A stretch of DNA of 64,000 nt, from the NCBI RefSeq assembly GCF_030693775.1, contig NZ_JAUXZY010000004.1:806001-870000 (forward strand), read 5' to 3'. Below are positions 61,324-64,000 of the stretch, piece by piece. How positions within the stretch are numbered: position 1 is the first letter of the stretch; the number at the start of each line of letters is the position of its first letter. The notes beneath the pieces are model-generated. The model had not been told where the DNA came from, made no database searches, and was given only the letters and a program-made list of their open reading frames with translations. Source of the stretch: Polynucleobacter sp. (GTDB taxonomy: Bacteria > Pseudomonadota > Gammaproteobacteria > Burkholderiales > Burkholderiaceae). The translations under genes were made by a program, and so were the position numbers.

Positions 61324-63033
61324 ATGGAGTACTTGGGCATTGATTTTGGAACCACTAATACATTGGCAGGAATAATCGACCATAACAAAAAATTGCAGCT
61401 AGTACCTTTAGAGGGTGAATCTCATGAAATGCCATCGGCGATTTTTTTAAAAATTGGAAATAAGGAGCGCTTAGTCCTTAATGAGGATACTTTAACTAGG
61501 AGGGTGGGTGAGGCAATTAAGCGTGATAAAAACCGCTTCGATGATTCTTTTAGCTCTATTCCAAGTAAGTTGGAGGATTTTCGAAGGGTCAATCGTCCTC
61601 GTCTCAAGGCGCCAAAGCCTTATGATTTTGTGAATTCTGATAAATATAATAAGGCTTTAAATGCCTACCTTCGTGACAGGGATGATTACGATAGGATTTT
61701 GCAGAACTTTGAGAACACCAAAGTCGCGGAAGAAGAAAAAAAGCTTAGGCTATCTATTCAGCCCTTAAAAAATATTGACTCCATTAGAAGCGAGGTAAGG
61801 GCGAAAATGGAGCAGGAGTTAATGGACGAGGAAATGGAGTCCATGGAGGGTAAAACATTCTTTACGGCCCTGAATGACCCCGAAACAGTCCGTTTTTTTG
61901 GCCAGAGCGCTATAGATGAATATAAAAGTAACCCAATGAATGGTTTTTTTATGCGCTCCCCCAAGGCTTTTTTGGGCATCTCGCTTCATGATGTTCACAA
62001 GCAATTATTTGTTCAAATAGTTGCATTAGTTTTAACGGAAATCAAAAGACGTTCCGAAGTATATTTTGGCAAAGAATTTGCTGGCGTAGTTTTGGGACGC
62101 CCTGTTAATTATATGGGCGCTCAATCGAGTGGCGATAATGAACAAGCCTTAGGAATTATGAGGAAAGCAGCGCAATTAGCTGGCTTTACTGATATTCATT
62201 TTGTTATTGAGCCAATGGCGGCATCTTTAGTTATTTCTAGGGCAATGTTCGATTCTAGTGCGCCAGCTGTTGTTATAGATGTCGGCGGTGGTACGACCGA
62301 CATAATTTTATTGAATGTCAATTCCGAGGCTGATGAAAAGCTAAATGTATTGAATGCAGTTGGTGAGCGAGTAGGGGGAAATGATTTCGATGAAATTTTA
62401 GCTAAAAAGAAGTTTGCCCCTTTTCTTGGCGCAAATTCAGAATCAAGAGATGGCAAAAAGCTTCCTAATCAGCTAATAATGGATGCCCTCAGTACCAGAG
62501 ATATTCATAAACAGGCAAATTTTCGAAAACGTGGCATTGAAATTCATGAATATATTAGCCAAGCTGACGAATCATTACCGCTCGAAAGACTTTATCAGCT
62601 GTTTCGGATGCAACTTCAGCATCAGATTTTATTAATTTCAGAGGATGCAAAGAAGGCTTTAAGTGATATCGATAACTATGAAGCTCAGTTCCCATTTTTT
62701 GATCATCCTTTTAAGGTGGATTTGAGAAAAAATGATTTAGCGGACATTTACGAAAATGAATTAAATATTATTAAGCGTAATGTTTTGAGTGTTTTTAAAG
62801 GACATTTAGCGGATGGTCAGGCCTACAGAGTATTTTTGACGGGCGGTATGTCTAGATGTACAACTTTAATTGAATCAATTAAAGAGCTCATTCCAGCTGG
62901 CGTCGTCATTAATCGTATTTCAGCTCTGCAAAGTGTTGGCGCTGGTTTGGCTGTCGTCGCAAGGCAATTAGCACTTTCAGACGACGCCTATGCTGAGAAT
63001 TTTTCTGTCAGGGGCATACCTGTAACTAGATAA
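61324..63033 (+). CDS. Hsp70-like ATPase (YegD/HSPA-type)
   Basis: A 569-residue actin-fold ATPase. Phosphate-1 EYLGIDFGTTNTLAGI, then FVIEPMAASLVISRA, phosphate-2 VVIDVGGGTTDIILL, and the adenosine loop VFLTGGMSRCTTLIESIKEL. It has an inserted charged region (residues 85-170) but lacks the Hsp70 C-terminal peptide-binding domain. ATG 61324 is chosen; an upstream TTG would add five residues. It is the last gene of the operon. Confidence 0.85.
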   Translation: MEYLGIDFGTTNTLAGIIDHNKKLQLVPLEGESHEMPSAIFLKIGNKERLVLNEDTLTRRVGEAIKRDKNRFDDSFSSIPSKLEDFRRVNRPRLKAPKPYDFVNSDKYNKALNAYLRDRDDYDRILQNFENTKVAEEEKKLRLSIQPLKNIDSIRSEVRAKMEQELMDEEMESMEGKTFFTALNDPETVRFFGQSAIDEYKSNPMNGFFMRSPKAFLGISLHDVHKQLFVQIVALVLTEIKRRSEVYFGKEFAGVVLGRPVNYMGAQSSGDNEQALGIMRKAAQLAGFTDIHFVIEPMAASLVISRAMFDSSAPAVVIDVGGGTTDIILLNVNSEADEKLNVLNAVGERVGGNDFDEILAKKKFAPFLGANSESRDGKKLPNQLIMDALSTRDIHKQANFRKRGIEIHEYISQADESLPLERLYQLFRMQLQHQILLISEDAKKALSDIDNYEAQFPFFDHPFKVDLRKNDLADIYENELNIIKRNVLSVFKGHLADGQAYRVFLTGGMSRCTTLIESIKELIPAGVVINRISALQSVGAGLAVVARQLALSDDAYAENFSVRGIPVTR

Positions 63034-63050
63034 TTGGCGGCCTTTAATAG

Positions 63051-63422
63051 TTATTTAATTAAACTTGCCAATAAATTTTCAATTGAATCTGATGACGAGC
63101 CATTTAGATACGAGATACCGCGATGCAGGTGAAGCTTAAAATAATTATTTAGCTCCACCTTTTCTAGGGAAACTCCATTTTTCTTGGCATTTGAAATCAG
63201 CAAGGCCATATAAAGATTTTCAAGTCCTCCAGTAAATGTTCTCCAAGTCATCTCCACCGAACTATCTGCGATGACATTTTCAAAGGGGGGTGGCGTCGTC
63301 TCTCTTAGTGAGAGGCAAAAGGCCCATCTACATAAAACATTCCAGTTTTGTATTCCGGTTCGCCTTTTAAGGGTAATTAATTGAATTTTTGCTTTTTCTG
63401 AGATTCGAACATTTTCAATCAT
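63051..63422 (-). CDS. dndE: DNA sulfur modification protein DndE
   Basis: A 123-residue protein with the family mark VRISEKAKIQLITLKRRTGI, then NWNVLCRWAFCLSLRE and YFKLHLHRGISYL. DndE binds nicked DNA or stabilises the DndC/DndD complex that places phosphorothioate in the backbone. It abuts dndD (stop and start adjacent) and is 17 bases from the convergent Hsp70-like gene. Confidence 0.93.
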   Translation of the reverse strand: MIENVRISEKAKIQLITLKRRTGIQNWNVLCRWAFCLSLRETTPPPFENVIADSSVEMTWRTFTGGLENLYMALLISNAKKNGVSLEKVELNNYFKLHLHRGISYLNGSSSDSIENLLASLIK

Positions 63423-64000
63423 TTAGGTCCTCGCAGTCTCAAAATATCCTTTGCTGAATACAGAGGATTCAGTAGATTCATCGTAATTAATGGTGTATTC
63501 AAGCGCTATGTGACCTTTGAGTGATTCGTAATGTTCATTTGTAATTTCTTCATCTGTTGAAAAAATCAAAACTTGACTTCCGGCCTTGGGGAAATAGTTT
63601 GAGATCAATTTCTGTCTATGCGGACCGTCTAGTCGACCAAGCGGGGTATCAATAACAGTTGGTAGAGTTTTTCCAGAGGATTTGGCTAATGCCCAAAGTA
63701 TTGCAACAGCCAGAAGTTGTCGCTCCCCAGCTGAGAGAGACTTGGCCGGAACAACCTCTCCGGATGGCTTTACTATTAATAGATTAAAGTCATCTTTATT
63801 AATCTCGAATCTGAGGCCAAACTTGGACTTTCTGTGAAGAAGTTGAAAGCACTTGGATATTTCATCACTTAGCGAAATGAGGTGCTTGGATATAAGTTCA
63901 TCTTTAAATTTAGAAAGCGTATTCTTTGCCTTTTGTGCATGATTAAGTACCCGTTGATTCACAATTTGGCTTGTTTCTAAATCTGCAATTTGGGCTAATT
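63423..64000 (-). CDS. dndD: DNA sulfur modification ATPase DndD, 3' part only
   Basis: The reading frame is open to the right edge, so this is the C-terminal 191 residues. It holds the ABC signature (SLSAGERQLLAVAILWAL), Walker B (LPTVIDTPLGRLDGPHRQKL) and switch (VLIFSTDEEI). It carries no start within the window; the GTG at 63962 is internal. dndC and dndB or dndA are expected beyond the edge. Confidence 0.93.
   Translation of the reverse strand, partial: LAQIADLETSQIVNQRVLNHAQKAKNTLSKFKDELISKHLISLSDEISKCFQLLHRKSKFGLRFEINKDDFNLLIVKPSGEVVPAKSLSAGERQLLAVAILWALAKSSGKTLPTVIDTPLGRLDGPHRQKLISNYFPKAGSQVLIFSTDEEITNEHYESLKGHIALEYTINYDESTESSVFSKGYFETART

Noticed and set aside
1..64000. tRNA, rRNA, IS element or integrase genes
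   Set aside because: I looked in all intergenic stretches and saw no cloverleaf, rRNA-like or transposase sequence.

Overview
The window looks like a chromosomal segment of a freshwater-type betaproteobacterium, probably Burkholderiaceae and possibly Polynucleobacter-like. This is inference from gene style and order (trxA-rho-rpmE, a Lys/Ala-rich histone H1-like protein, an AddAB-like pair, Bug-family solute receptors), compact spacing and moderate GC. No rRNA, tRNA, CRISPR array, IS element or integrase is visible.

About 1-46 kb is mostly ordinary chromosome. It starts with a truncated DUF3299 gene and holds modA, a histone-like gene coupled to polyphosphate kinase 2, a MATE exporter, a lipid-linked-sugar glycosyltransferase, the trxA-rho-rpmE block (with a pyrimidine-rich rho leader), an AddB/AddA-like recombination nuclease pair, an orphan HigA-type regulator, a split chromate transporter, a CYTH-like protein, a Tgl-like transglutaminase, an exporter, and a small metal-handling cluster (CusF-like, exported protein, MerP-like, MerT-like). 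An alternative oxidase and a MazEF pair with a clear promoter/operator follow. From 30.3 to 39.5 kb lies a selenoneine/hercynine locus: a PhnDCE-type ABC importer (probably for a selenium oxyanion), senA, selD (senC), egtD, convergent senB, and, upstream of senB on the same strand, an Opu-type receptor-permease fusion that may handle betaine-like thiol or selenol compounds. Then come a D-2-hydroxyacid dehydrogenase, a repeat protein, an aconitase X operon with a Bug receptor and divergent LysR regulator, and a tandem rhodanese.

From 47 to 56.5 kb the content becomes accessory. Two diverged copies of one structured small RNA gene (about 47.21-47.34 and 52.08-52.20 kb), each with its own sigma70-type promoter and intrinsic terminator, bracket a PemK-like toxin and an operon of a DUF4407 membrane protein, two lipoproteins and small proteins. 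A near-perfect LexA box precedes that operon. Further on are poorly known small proteins, a 47-residue gene with a strong ribosome binding site, and a SprT-like metalloprotease gene broken by one in-frame stop.

From 56.5 kb to the right edge the DNA is visibly AT-richer and holds a defence island. A five-gene operon (PLD-nuclease/SF2 helicase, 53-residue protein, DndD-like SMC ATPase, 163-residue unknown protein, Hsp70-like ATPase) converges on dndE and the 3' end of dndD, the DNA phosphorothioation genes, which run off the window. The five-gene operon is the best candidate for an unusual phosphorothioation-coupled effector system. The main limits are that all functions are inferred by eye, both window ends cut genes, and no database search was possible.
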